A DNA stretch of 60,046 nt. Source: Xanthobacteraceae bacterium (GTDB lineage: Bacteria > Pseudomonadota > Alphaproteobacteria > Rhizobiales > Xanthobacteraceae). The stretch spans positions 1-60,046 of the forward strand of contig JANINJ010000011.1 in the NCBI GenBank assembly GCA_024508855.1. The letters are read 5' to 3'. This document shows positions 52,505 through 59,991 of the stretch, in pieces. Each line of letters opens with the position of its first letter. Position 1 is the first letter of the stretch. The translations under genes and the position numbers were made by a program. The notes beneath the pieces were generated by a model, which was not told where the DNA came from, ran no database searches, and saw only the letters and a list, made by a program, of their open reading frames with translations.

Positions 52505-52992
52505 ACAGTAGGGTACCGTCTAGAGTATCCATTGCATTTCGTGCAACTCTACGCGAGTGCGAGGGCAACGTAGCGACACGATCTGCAACTCGAGTTGCGC
52601 ATCGAAAAGACACCGGCGACAACAGATACCGCGAACAGCCTGAGGATCGGTACCTAGCGAAACCGGCGACTGCGAAAGAAGTCTCGCTGGGGGAACTGGG
52701 TGGCCACCGTCTGAATTGACGATGTACCCACTCCCCCAAAGCGCTCAACATCTGTGCATGTCCGTGCTGCTCGTTTCTGTCCATTCGCAGCTTTCGAGGC
52801 GACGCCTGCATAGCGGGTGACTGTTGGCCGACGTCAGCGGGACTGACGTTCGCTTCGTGCCAAGGGTCGGTCCGAAACGGTGACCTTGATCAAGGTCTTG
52901 CAATGCTCGGACAATGCCGAGCCGCACTCGAGTTTCTACCCGCCTACGCGAGCGCTTTATTGCCGTATACTCAATGTCAACCGCACAGATGG

Positions 52993-53033
52993 AAACGATA
53001 CCAAAACTTCTTTATTTTTAATTGGTATCGTTT
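52993..53033. repeat. 12-bp perfect inverted repeat, possible operator or hairpin
   Basis: AAACGATACCAA (52,993-53,004) and TTGGTATCGTTT (53,022-53,033) around a 17-bp AT-rich spacer. No gene in the immediate vicinity explains it. Confidence 0.75.
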
Positions 53034-53470
53034 TCAAAAAATATTTTGTCGTGAATGACGAGTCGGAAACCCAGGGCAGGATGCACTACCGTTTGATGTC
53101 AGCGCACAGTCCTCGCATGCGTACGCTCGACGGACCATCGGTTTGGCAAGACTATGCAGATGGCGACACGGCTTGTCTGGCCGCGTCCGCACTATGTGAC
53201 CGATACATGGAGTACGCGATGGACCGAAGGCCATCACGTCGGCACAGGCTGAAAACCGGTAATCATCGTGGCGTATGGCATACAACTGATCGGGGACATC
53301 ACACCGCGCCGCCCGTGCTGTGTCGCTCTAGCGCCCAGTTCGCTTTAGGCCAGCAAAGTCTGGACTGGCATGACCGCTCCATCGAGATGCACGACAAGAC
53401 ACGCTGGACGAAGTGGCGAACCGGGGAAGTAACTGTCCTGCCGAGCTGATGGCATGCTGCGCGTCAACAG

Positions 53471-53539
53471 TTCCACTTTTACTTCATTTCTCCAAGAAGT
53501 CTCACTTTTACTTCATAAACCGTTCCAGTTTTACTTCAT
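53471..53539 (+). repeat. three 17-bp direct repeats, probably an IS terminus
   Basis: TTCCACTTTTACTTCAT (53,471), TCTCACTTTTACTTCAT (53,500) and TTCCAGTTTTACTTCAT (53,523), starts 29 and 23 bp apart. Clusters of this kind occur at the ends of multi-site insertion sequences such as the IS21 family. They abut repeat C, whose homology to A and B begins only five bases later. Confidence 0.6.
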
Positions 53540-53561
53540 CGGACGACAGGAGAGAAACGGG

Positions 53562-53588
53562 CAAAAAAATACCCGCCAGGAGGCGGGT
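53562..53588 (-). terminator. rho-independent terminator in repeat C
   Basis: Same stem as copies A and B (ACCCGCC/GGCGGGT) with seven T following on the minus strand. Confidence 0.8.
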
Positions 53589-53718
53589 TGAATCTATTCT
53601 CTTGCAGGAAGATAGAGGAGACACGAGCGTCATGCTGCATCGCACAAGAACTGTCCAATGACGGTTCGTGATACCTGAAATGCGTTCAGTCCATGTCTCA
53701 TAAGATTACTTTGCAAAA

Positions 53719-53743
53719 TCGACATTAGCAAAAATATTGTCGA
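53719..53743. other. candidate recombination core, copy C
   Basis: Arms TCGACATTA and TATTGTCGA with spacer GCAAAAA. Confidence 0.5.
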
Positions 53744-53825
53744 GTTTTATATAATAATTGGACTTGCTCACTTTTAGACTAAAGCCTGCGCATCTAGTAC
53801 GGCGAGCCCATCAAATTTTCGCAAC

Positions 53826-54339
53826 CTACCTAGCCGTGGCGGGATACACATTGCTCCGCACGAGCCGAAAGAGCTCTGCTTGATAGCGCGCGTCCTGTAG
53901 AGCGTCGTGCGTGCCTTCCGATGTGGCTAAGAGTGTGCGCTTTATGTTGCTCGAGCGAGTGTCATGCCAGCTGCAGCCTTGTGCACCCATAAACAGCGAC
54001 TTTATATCTAGCGCTGCAAAGCCAAAGGGATTGTTGCCAACGAACTTGTGAAAGTAATAATTTACAAATGACCAGTCGAAGGCGGCATTTAGTCCAACGA
54101 ATACTGGAGTCGAGCCAACGCTTACGTCTTGGACCCATTGTGCAAAATCCTTCATTGCCGCTTGGGGCGCCAGGCCCGTCACAATCAGTTGTTCAAGGCT
54201 TAAGCCCGTCACCTCGAGTGCTTGCGGATCCGCATTCATGGAGATCGGCTTGACCAGACAGTTGAAGTTGGCATCCGGCTCGTACACAGAGCAGGCGCCT
54301 ATTGATAGAAGACTGTATTCCCCTGGTATTGGTCCTGAC
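53826..54339 (-). pseudogene. DEDDh 3'-5' exonuclease, N-terminus removed by an IS
   Basis: The frame reads SGPIPGEYSLLSIGACSVYE at its start and continues through GLNAAFDWSFVNYYF (Exo II) to GTHDALQDARYQAELF (Exo III, DEDDh histidine), so it is a DnaQ/RNase T-like exonuclease. The Exo I aspartate-glutamate segment and the start codon are missing because IS5-like DNA begins at 54,340. The remaining 160 or so residues are undamaged, which suggests a recent insertion. Confidence 0.8.
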
Positions 54340-54776
54340 GGGCTTTGTTGCGTAAATCAGGCTCGGCCAGCGTAGAGACTAGGGGTCTGGTAGCCTGAAC
54401 GCATGAAACCAGCTCCACAGAAGTACCGTACGACCAACTGGAAGACGTACAACGAAGCATTGAAGTCACGCGGTTCGCTACTCATCTGGCTCGACCCGAC
54501 GATGAACTGGCATGGGCAACCGAGCGGCAAGCGCGGACGCAGCCAGGCGTTCAGCGACGAGGCGATCCAGTGCTGCCTGAGCATCAAGTGCCTCTTCAAT
54601 TTACCGCTACGCCAGGCCATGGGCATGACGCAAAGCCTGCTGCGCCTGGCCGGGCTCGACTGGCCGGTGCCCGACTACAGCACAGTCAGCCGGCGGCAGA
54701 AGACGCTGCAGGTCGCCATCGGCGCCGTACCGACCACGACGGGTTTGCATCTGCTGGTGGACAGCACGGGCATCAA
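54340..54776 (+). mobile_element. IS5-family element, left part only
   Basis: Begins with GGGCTTTGTTGCGTAAATCA, a terminal sequence typical of IS5-family members in proteobacteria. It contains the 5' third of the transposase gene and is cut by the Tn3-type inverted repeat at 54,777. Confidence 0.8.
54403..54776 (+). pseudogene. IS5-family transposase, truncated
   Basis: About 125 codons (MKPAPQKYRTTNWKTYNEAL...) ending at LLVDSTGIK, the region of the first catalytic aspartate of IS5-type DDE transposases. The rest is lost where the Tn3-type repeat starts. Confidence 0.85.
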
Positions 54777-54814
54777 GGGGTGAAGAGGGAAAACGGAAAA
54801 AATCAGGCGCTAAG
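54777..54814 (+). repeat. 38-bp terminal inverted repeat of a Tn3-family transposon
   Basis: Starts GGGGTGAAGAG and contains GAAAACGGAAAAAATCAGGC followed by GCTAAG, close to the Tn21/Tn5393-type end (GGGG...GAAAACGGAAAAT...GCTAAG). The length is exactly 38 bp. It interrupts the IS5 transposase, so this transposon inserted later than the IS. Confidence 0.85.
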
Positions 54815-55049
54815 ACATAATGAGGGGTCGAGGTGCAGCGGAACGGCAAACCAGGTTAAGGCCACTCCTGACTTTTTCGTTGCTTGCTGGGTTATGCAGT
54901 GGCCGCAGCCAGCCCTTGGCTACTGCTTCCAACACAGAGTAGGAATACTGGCCAAGCATGTTGATGTGCTCATGCAGTAACGGCGGCAGCCTGGCCATGT
55001 CATCATCTCGAACATCAGAGCTGACATAAAACAGCAGCGGTATCCCAGT
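54810..55049 (-). pseudogene. tnpA: 3' stub of a Tn3-family transposase gene (tnpA)
   Basis: The minus strand reads PLLFYVSSDVRDDDMARLPP followed by LLHEHINMLGQYSYSV and LRPL, the conserved C-terminus of Tn3-type TnpA, and its TAG stop overlaps the 38-bp repeat as in intact elements. Only about 75 residues remain; the rest is replaced by the sulfur genes, which begin immediately upstream. Confidence 0.8.
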
Positions 55050-55051
55050 GC

Positions 55052-55864
55052 TCAGCGAGAGCCGAAGAAGCTGTCGATTTTCTCGGTTAGTGTTGCGCGC
55101 GAAAGCTCACCCATATGCCGCTTGTATAGCCGGCCTTGAGCATCATAGAACAGCGTTGTGGGGTAACCAGACGAACCAGTTCGGGCACTTACCTGCTTGG
55201 CCGGATCGAGAACGATATTTGGCATTTGTAACCCATTCGCGTCGAGGTAGCTTTGTACGGTTGCTGCTGATTCTCCTTGATTCGCAAACACGAAGTGGAT
55301 TTCTGGATGGGCTAGCTGTGCAGCCTTTAATACAGGCATCTCACGTCGGCACGGCGGACACCAAGTTGCCCAAAGATTGATAATCAAGGGGCGGCCCACA
55401 AAGGCACTGAGCGGCACAGTTGTGTTGTCGAGGCGGCGTACCTCAATTGTCGGGACAGGCACACCCACCGGCGTAAGGGCATGATTCAGCGCACTTCCTC
55501 CGAAAAAGACAAAGCAACCCGTCAAGGTTGCAGTCAGAAGCGGCCTACGTAGTGTCGTCGAGCGCCGTGACAATTCCATGCCAACCAAAACGGCCGTCGC
55601 GAAACCGGCCAGGTTGTCGAAGCCTCCATCACGAAAGTCGATGATCGACAATGGAGCATTGGAATAAATCTCATGATGTCTTAATACGAAGATCGAGCGT
55701 CCGGCGAGGAAACCGAACACGATCATCTTCCAAAGAACGGGGCCCGGATCGACACCGCGCCTCGTGCGGAACCACGCGGCAACAGAATGGGCAAGCGTTA
55801 TGCCTGCTAAGAGTAGTGCTACTTGTACAGGGACGACGAGCGGCCCAAATCGTACAGCATCCAA
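55052..55864 (-). CDS. Lgt-like membrane domain fused to TlpA-type thioredoxin
   Basis: 270 residues. The N-terminal 130 have four hydrophobic segments and the pattern of a prolipoprotein diacylglyceryl transferase-like membrane part (FGFLAGRSIFVLRHHEIYSN, GGFDNLAGFATAVLVGMELS). Residues 140-270 are a periplasmic TlpA/ResA thioredoxin with the redox motif C169-P-P-C172 in WATWCPPCRREMP. It probably reduces thiols or persulfides at the membrane. Last gene of the minus-strand sulfur group. The Lgt-like part is too short to be a full transferase. Confidence 0.8.
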   Translation of the reverse strand: MDAVRFGPLVVPVQVALLLAGITLAHSVAAWFRTRRGVDPGPVLWKMIVFGFLAGRSIFVLRHHEIYSNAPLSIIDFRDGGFDNLAGFATAVLVGMELSRRSTTLRRPLLTATLTGCFVFFGGSALNHALTPVGVPVPTIEVRRLDNTTVPLSAFVGRPLIINLWATWCPPCRREMPVLKAAQLAHPEIHFVFANQGESAATVQSYLDANGLQMPNIVLDPAKQVSARTGSSGYPTTLFYDAQGRLYKRHMGELSRATLTEKIDSFFGSR

Positions 55865-55927
55865 AAAGTGGCTCCCTGAATCGAAATTTGTGAACTTTAA
55901 CTTGCAGTTCTAGTTGCGAATGAACAT

Positions 55928-56356
55928 CTATTTGGCCGTGACTTGCCTGACGAAGCTGGCGAAATCAGCGGAACCCTGAAGGTTGAACCCCATGGTTTGC
56001 GCTTCCTCGAACGTGCGTTCCGCTGTCCACCCATTCTGCTTTGCACGACTAAGCGCGAGCAGCAACGCGGCCCTCGTGCCAGTGGCGCAATGCAGTAAAT
56101 GCGGCCCTTGTGTTCTCTGCATTACTTGACTTAACTCGTCAATCTGCTGCTCTGACAGGGCTGTCTTGTTGACTGGTACATTGAAGTAATCCAGTCCACT
56201 GTTCCTGACCAACTCGGCGTTCGAGGTGGCCGTTTCCCCAGGCGTACGCATGTCAATTACGGTGTGAATGCCTTGCTGCTTCGCCTCCACCAAATCCTGC
56301 CCCGAAGGCTGGGGACCGATGAACAGGCCATCCCCTATTTGCTTGAAGTTTGTCAT
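55928..56356 (-). CDS. blh: Blh-type phosphatase/sulfurtransferase-like protein (DUF442)
   Basis: 142 residues from the ATG at 56356 (MTNFKQIG). Cysteine-phosphatase signature HCATGTRAA (HCxxGxR), the fold of the small domain that in Blh (beta-lactamase-like hydrolase) is joined to an ETHE1-type dioxygenase. Here it is a separate gene 28 bases downstream of the dioxygenase gene. In sulfide-detoxifying operons Blh helps to turn persulfide sulfur into sulfite. No signal peptide. Confidence 0.82.
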   Translation of the reverse strand: MTNFKQIGDGLFIGPQPSGQDLVEAKQQGIHTVIDMRTPGETATSNAELVRNSGLDYFNVPVNKTALSEQQIDELSQVMQRTQGPHLLHCATGTRAALLLALSRAKQNGWTAERTFEEAQTMGFNLQGSADFASFVRQVTAK

Positions 56357-56384
56357 TTCAATTTCTCCGTTGGTTAGCGGCACG

Positions 56385-57134
56385 TCAGCCCTGCGGGCTC
56401 TGGGTCATCTGGCGGCAATAGCTGGCCAAGTTCTCTGGCAGGTCTGGGGGACAGACGCCACATTGCTTATTCCCCGGGACAGCGTAGTCAATGAACTTAG
56501 GGTATGGAAGGTTCAGCTTGGCCATGATGTCCCTGAACTCTTCGAGCGTCTTTTCCCCGCCCAGGCGGGGATTACGCTTCTTTTCCTGCGCGATCGAGGA
56601 GACAAAACGCTGCTGGTAGTCGTGCGCCGGGTAGACCAAGGTTTCGTCGGGCAAAGCAAACAGCTTCTCTCGCACGCTTTTGTAGAGCGCATCGGCATCA
56701 CCGTTTTGAAAGTCAGTCCTGCCACACCCCTCGATAAGTAAGGCGTCGCCTGTGAATACGCGGTCATTTAAAAGATAGGCAAAGTGCCCGTCGGTATGGC
56801 CGGGGGTATGCAGGGGCTGCAAAGTAATACCCCCGACCTGAAATGGCCTGCCTTCTTCGATGCCGACATCGGCACATGACAACTGATCGTAGGCAGGCGC
56901 GGCAATCTTGCTACCCACGGCACGCTTCATTTCCAAAGCTGCGGTGATGTGGTCGGCATGGATATGGGTATCGACCGTGTAAGCCAAGGTCAGACCTAAC
57001 CTGTGCACCTCGGCCAGATCCCGATCCATGGTCGCAATCACGGGATCGATGAGGACTGCCTGTCCCGTGTCCTCGTCCCCCAGCAGATAGGTATAAGTGC
57101 TCGACAGGGGTTCGTACAGTTGTCTAAAAATCAT
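56385..57134 (-). CDS. ETHE1-like persulfide dioxygenase (metallo-beta-lactamase fold)
   Basis: 249 residues. Metal-binding motif THIHADH, then HTPGHTDGH, GDALLIEGCGRTDFQ and YPAHDYQQR, the signature set of ETHE1/Blh dioxygenases. It oxidises glutathione persulfide to sulfite with iron and oxygen. First gene of the minus-strand group, divergent from the BigR-type repressor. The product sulfite would be exported by the TauE-type protein encoded on the other strand. Confidence 0.9.
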   Translation of the reverse strand: MIFRQLYEPLSSTYTYLLGDEDTGQAVLIDPVIATMDRDLAEVHRLGLTLAYTVDTHIHADHITAALEMKRAVGSKIAAPAYDQLSCADVGIEEGRPFQVGGITLQPLHTPGHTDGHFAYLLNDRVFTGDALLIEGCGRTDFQNGDADALYKSVREKLFALPDETLVYPAHDYQQRFVSSIAQEKKRNPRLGGEKTLEEFRDIMAKLNLPYPKFIDYAVPGNKQCGVCPPDLPENLASYCRQMTQSPQG

Positions 57135-57252
57135 GAGCGCTCCTTAATAGTCGTCGTGATCAGAGTTCGACACATGGATCATCGTCTCTACGTTTAATAT
57201 ATTATGTTATGGTATAATGTTCGTGTAAAGTGTTACTTTTAAACGGATCTAC
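57135..57252. promoter_or_regulatory. AT-rich divergent promoter of the sulfur cassette
   Basis: A 40-bp AT-rich stretch (about 57,190-57,225) with imperfect palindromic repeats (ATTAT...ATAAT) lies between the dioxygenase and repressor genes, as BigR operators do. Confidence 0.6.
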
Positions 57253-57567
57253 GTGGCCATGCCAAAGCAAATTGATTTAGTGAAACTGCATGCCGCAGCT
57301 GGGGAGGCTAGCAAGCTTCTGAAGGTACTGTCCAACCCCGACCGTATGCTCTTGCTATGCCAGATGACGCAGGGCGAGTTCTCGGTCAAAGAGCTGGAAA
57401 CCATCACTGGGATCTTGCAGCCTACGCTTTCACAGCAGCTGACCGTGCTCCGCGAAGAGCGACTAGTGAATACGCGCCGTGAGGGCAAGCAGATCTTCTA
57501 CAGCATCTCCAGTAGTGAGGCACTGGCAGTGCTACAGGTGTTGTACCAACTTTACTGCCCAACGTAA
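57253..57567 (+). CDS. bigR: BigR/SqrR-type ArsR-family persulfide-sensing repressor
   Basis: 104 residues from the GTG at 57253; an ATG at 57259 is possible. ArsR winged helix (LKVLSNPDRMLLLCQMTQGE, LQPTLSQQLTVLREERLV). Two cysteines, C36 and C102, are 66 residues apart, as are C42 and C108 of BigR, which form a disulfide or polysulfide bridge on exposure to persulfide. It would repress both divergent arms of the cassette until sulfide appears. Confidence 0.9.
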   Translation: MAMPKQIDLVKLHAAAGEASKLLKVLSNPDRMLLLCQMTQGEFSVKELETITGILQPTLSQQLTVLREERLVNTRREGKQIFYSISSSEALAVLQVLYQLYCPT

Positions 57568-57579
57568 TAGGAGGCTGTA

Positions 57580-58011
57580 ATGATGATTGACTGGAACAAT
57601 TTCACGCCCTGGACGTCGCTGGCGGGTGGGCTGATGATCGGAATAGCCACGGCACTGTTCTTGGTATTTAACGGAAGAATTGCGGGCATCAGTGGCATCG
57701 TGGGTGGCCTGTTAACGCCCGCAAGGGGCGATATCGCCTGGCGTCTTGCGTTCGTGGGCGGCCTAGTGCTTTCTCCTCTCGTGTTTTCAAGCATCGCTCC
57801 CCTGCCCCAAGTGCACATCGAGGCCGGTTACCCGGTCTTGATCCTGGCCGGACTGCTGGTAGGGATCGGTACCCGTTACGGTTCGGGCTGCACTAGCGGA
57901 CATGGCGTGTGCGGGCTGTCGCGTCGCTCCCCGCGTTCGATGGTGGCTACCGTAGCCTTTATGTCCGCCGGATTCGTGACCGTCTACGTTGTTCGCCATC
58001 TTGTCGGCTAA
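57580..58011 (+). CDS. YeeE/YedE-family (DUF395) sulfur transport protein, first half
   Basis: 143 residues, about four transmembrane helices. Typical motifs: [20 protein letters not shown] and the sulfur-relay signature [20 protein letters not shown] with two cysteines. Members bring thiosulfate or sulfide-type sulfur across the inner membrane. GGAGG precedes the start. Paired with the next gene, which supplies the second half of the fold. Confidence 0.9.
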   Translation: MMIDWNNFTPWTSLAGGLMIGIATALFLVFNGRIAGISGIVGGLLTPARGDIAWRLAFVGGLVLSPLVFSSIAPLPQVHIEAGYPVLILAGLLVGIGTRYGSGCTSGHGVCGLSRRSPRSMVATVAFMSAGFVTVYVVRHLVG

Positions 58012-58021
58012 GGGAGCAAAA

Positions 58022-58459
58022 ATGAAAATCTTCATGTCGCTGTTGGTCGGCCTGTTGTTCGGCTTGGGGCTTATTTTGTCCGGCATGAGCGACCCCGCGA
58101 AGGTGCTCGGCTTTTTGGACCTGGCCGGAAACTGGGACCCGTCGCTTGCGTTCGTGATGGGCGGCGCTGTAGTCGTCGGCGCGCTGGTGTTTCCGTTCGC
58201 GGCCAAACGTCCGAGATCGATCCTGGGCGACGCCATGCGCTTGCCGACGGCTACGCAAATTGACCGCCGTCTCGTGCTCGGCGGACTCGCGTTCGGCGTC
58301 GGCTGGGGCCTGGCCGGCTATTGTCCCGGTCCTGCGCTCGCATCGCTCGCACAAGGCGGCGCCAAACCCTTGCTGTTCTTCATCGCCATGCTGGTCGGAA
58401 TGGCGTTGTTTGAACTGCTCGAACGAGCAAACGCCAAAGCCGCATCACCGGCCGCGTAA
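58022..58459 (+). CDS. YeeE/YedE-family (DUF395) sulfur transport protein, second half
   Basis: 145 residues from the ATG at 58022 with GGGAGC upstream. About four helices and the motif GWGLAGYCPGPALASLAQGG with the conserved cysteine. Works with the preceding protein as a split YeeE pair, common in cassettes with BigR and ETHE1-type genes. Confidence 0.9.
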   Translation: MKIFMSLLVGLLFGLGLILSGMSDPAKVLGFLDLAGNWDPSLAFVMGGAVVVGALVFPFAAKRPRSILGDAMRLPTATQIDRRLVLGGLAFGVGWGLAGYCPGPALASLAQGGAKPLLFFIAMLVGMALFELLERANAKAASPAA

Positions 58460-58467
58460 CCGGGGCT

Positions 58468-59265
58468 GTGATGATTACGGGTCTTCTCTTGGGGGCGGTG
58501 GTAGGTATTGTCATGGGTCTGACAGGAGCTGGGGGAGGCATTCTCGCGGTCCCACTTCTTGTCTTCGGCATGCACTTAACGATCGCCGAAGCCGGCCCCG
58601 TTGGCCTGCTCGCCGTCGGTGTTTCTGCCGCAGCAGGTGCTTTGATGGGCTTAAAGGCTGGGATTGTGCGCTACCGCGCGACCGTGCTCATTGCCGGCAC
58701 TGGCATCCTGCTCGCGCCACTCGGTGTATGGTTGGCTCACCGTTTGGACACGCGACTGCTCAGCCTGTTGTTTGCCGCTATTCTCGCCTGGGTCGCATAT
58801 AAAACCTTCCGTGAAATCGTCGGCCGCAGTGTCGAGTCCACCTCTCTTACTCTGGATCGACCCTGCATTCGGGACGACATGAGTGGACGGTTTATCTGGA
58901 CGAGCAAGTGCGCCGGCGCCTTATCGATCGCAGGTGCCATTGCGGGCATTCTGTCCGGTTTGCTCGGGGTAGGCGGCGGGTTCGTCATGGTGCCGGCCTT
59001 GCAGCGTTTCACGGATTTAGCGGTGCAATCGGTCGTCGCTACCTCGCTCGGTGTTATCGCACTTGTTTCGCTAACTGGCGTAGCGGCCAGCCTATCTACA
59101 GGAAAATTTCCCCTTGGTGTCGCGCTCCCGTTCGCAGCAGGAAGCATAGTCGGGATGGGAGTCGGCAGTGTGCTCACCTCGCGGCTTCCGCAAAAGTATC
59201 TGAAAGCTGCTTTCGGGGTGATATGTCTCGGGGTCGCTGCAATGATGACTTTTAAATCACTGTAG
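58468..59265 (+). CDS. TauE/SafE-family sulfite exporter
   Basis: 265 residues with about eight helices; GTG at 58468 or ATG at 58471. Both halves carry the duplicated TauE motif (LTGAGGGILAVPLLVFGMHL, LLGVGGGFVMVPALQRF). It exports sulfite or a related anion, removing the product of the persulfide dioxygenase. Last gene of the plus-strand group, nine bases after the YeeE pair. Confidence 0.9.
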   Translation: MMITGLLLGAVVGIVMGLTGAGGGILAVPLLVFGMHLTIAEAGPVGLLAVGVSAAAGALMGLKAGIVRYRATVLIAGTGILLAPLGVWLAHRLDTRLLSLLFAAILAWVAYKTFREIVGRSVESTSLTLDRPCIRDDMSGRFIWTSKCAGALSIAGAIAGILSGLLGVGGGFVMVPALQRFTDLAVQSVVATSLGVIALVSLTGVAASLSTGKFPLGVALPFAAGSIVGMGVGSVLTSRLPQKYLKAAFGVICLGVAAMMTFKSL

Positions 59266-59520
59266 AGGAAACGATCGATAACACAACCCATATGCTCCTG
59301 CTGGCTCTCTTGGCCAGAGAATCACTCGTTCGTAGAACAGCATTAAGAAACCCCGTTCGCATTTTCGCCGTCACCTAAGCATGTGAGCTTAGGCTACACC
59401 CCAATTAGGCGTCAGGAGGGCCCTGCAAAATGCGTCAGGATAGAGTCATATAAACATTTTATTGACACCTGACCGGAAGGCTCATAGATTTCAGCCTGAC
59501 ATTCACAACAAGGAGGTTCC
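59266..59520. other. transposon res-like region upstream of tnpR
   Basis: Contains a hairpin CCTAAGC/GCTTAGG (59,374-59,393) and repeated GCGTCAGGA (about 59,407 and 59,430) with inverted CCTGAC copies near 59,467 and 59,494, a layout like the binding subsites of Tn3-family res. AAGGAGG lies just before the tnpR start. Confidence 0.6.
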
Positions 59521-59991
59521 TTGAAGGGCCAACGAATCGGTTACGTCAGGGTCAGTAGTTTCGACCAGAACCCGGACCGGCAGCTCGAACATGCACAAGT
59601 CGACAGGGTATTCACCGACAAGGCATCGGGCAAAGACACTCAACGGCCGCAGCTGGAAGCGCTGCTGGGCTTCGTGCGCGAGGGGGATACCGTGGTCGTG
59701 CACAGTATGGACCGCTTGGCCCGCAACCTGGATGACCTCCGGCGCCTTGTGCAGAGCCTGACCAGGCGCGGCGTACGCATCGAGTTCGCCAAGGAGTGTT
59801 TGGCCTTTACCGGTGAGGACTCGCCAATGGCGAACCTGATGCTGTCGGTCATGGGCGCCTTTGCCGAGTTCGAGCGCGCCCTGATCCGTGAACGGCAGCG
59901 CGAGGGGATCGCGCTGGCCAAGCAACGTGGGGCCTACCGTGGCCGCAAAAAAGCGCTCGCGCCCGAGCGTGTGACTGAGCTACGCACTCGG
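59521..59991 (+). pseudogene. tnpR: Tn3-family resolvase (serine recombinase), 3' end cut by IS
   Basis: The TTG at 59521 follows AAGGAGG. The protein starts KGQRIGYVRVSSFDQNPDRQ, with the catalytic serine in RVSS, and continues through HSMDRLARNLDDLRRLVQSL and GAFAEFERALIRERQREGIA to RGAYRGRKKALAPERVTELR. It then departs from known resolvases where IS-like DNA begins, so about the last 28 residues with most of the helix-turn-helix are lost. It would resolve cointegrates at the adjacent res site if intact. Confidence 0.88.

Larger units (their letters stand above)
52505..53543. other. about 1 kb without recognisable genes, mobile-element debris
   Basis: No gene with recognisable protein similarity on either strand. 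It contains an AGTATACGGCA stretch (minus strand, 52,964-52,974) resembling T1/T2, a 12-bp inverted repeat (52,993-53,033) and three 17-bp repeats at its right edge (53,471-53,539). Confidence 0.6.
53544..53743 (+). repeat. module-boundary repeat, copy C
   Basis: Matches block 1 of copies A and B from the ACAGGAGAGAAAC stretch to the core, including the terminator and the nine-codon ORF (MLHRTRTVQ, 53,631-53,660). To the right of the core the similarity to A and B stops within a few bases, and block 2 is absent. This is what the outer right end of the array would look like. Confidence 0.85.

Noticed and set aside
52498-52811. Overlapping short frames on both strands after the CE2 gene
   Set aside because: No similarity, no start signals, and composition like degraded mobile DNA.
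53471-53539. Short CRISPR-like array
   Set aside because: Only three 17-bp repeats with unequal short spacers and no cas genes; better explained as an IS terminus.
4824-53743. Repeats A/B/C as IS copies flanking a composite transposon
   Set aside because: They contain no transposase gene or IS-type terminal inverted repeats, and their asymmetry around the core fits site-specific junctions better.
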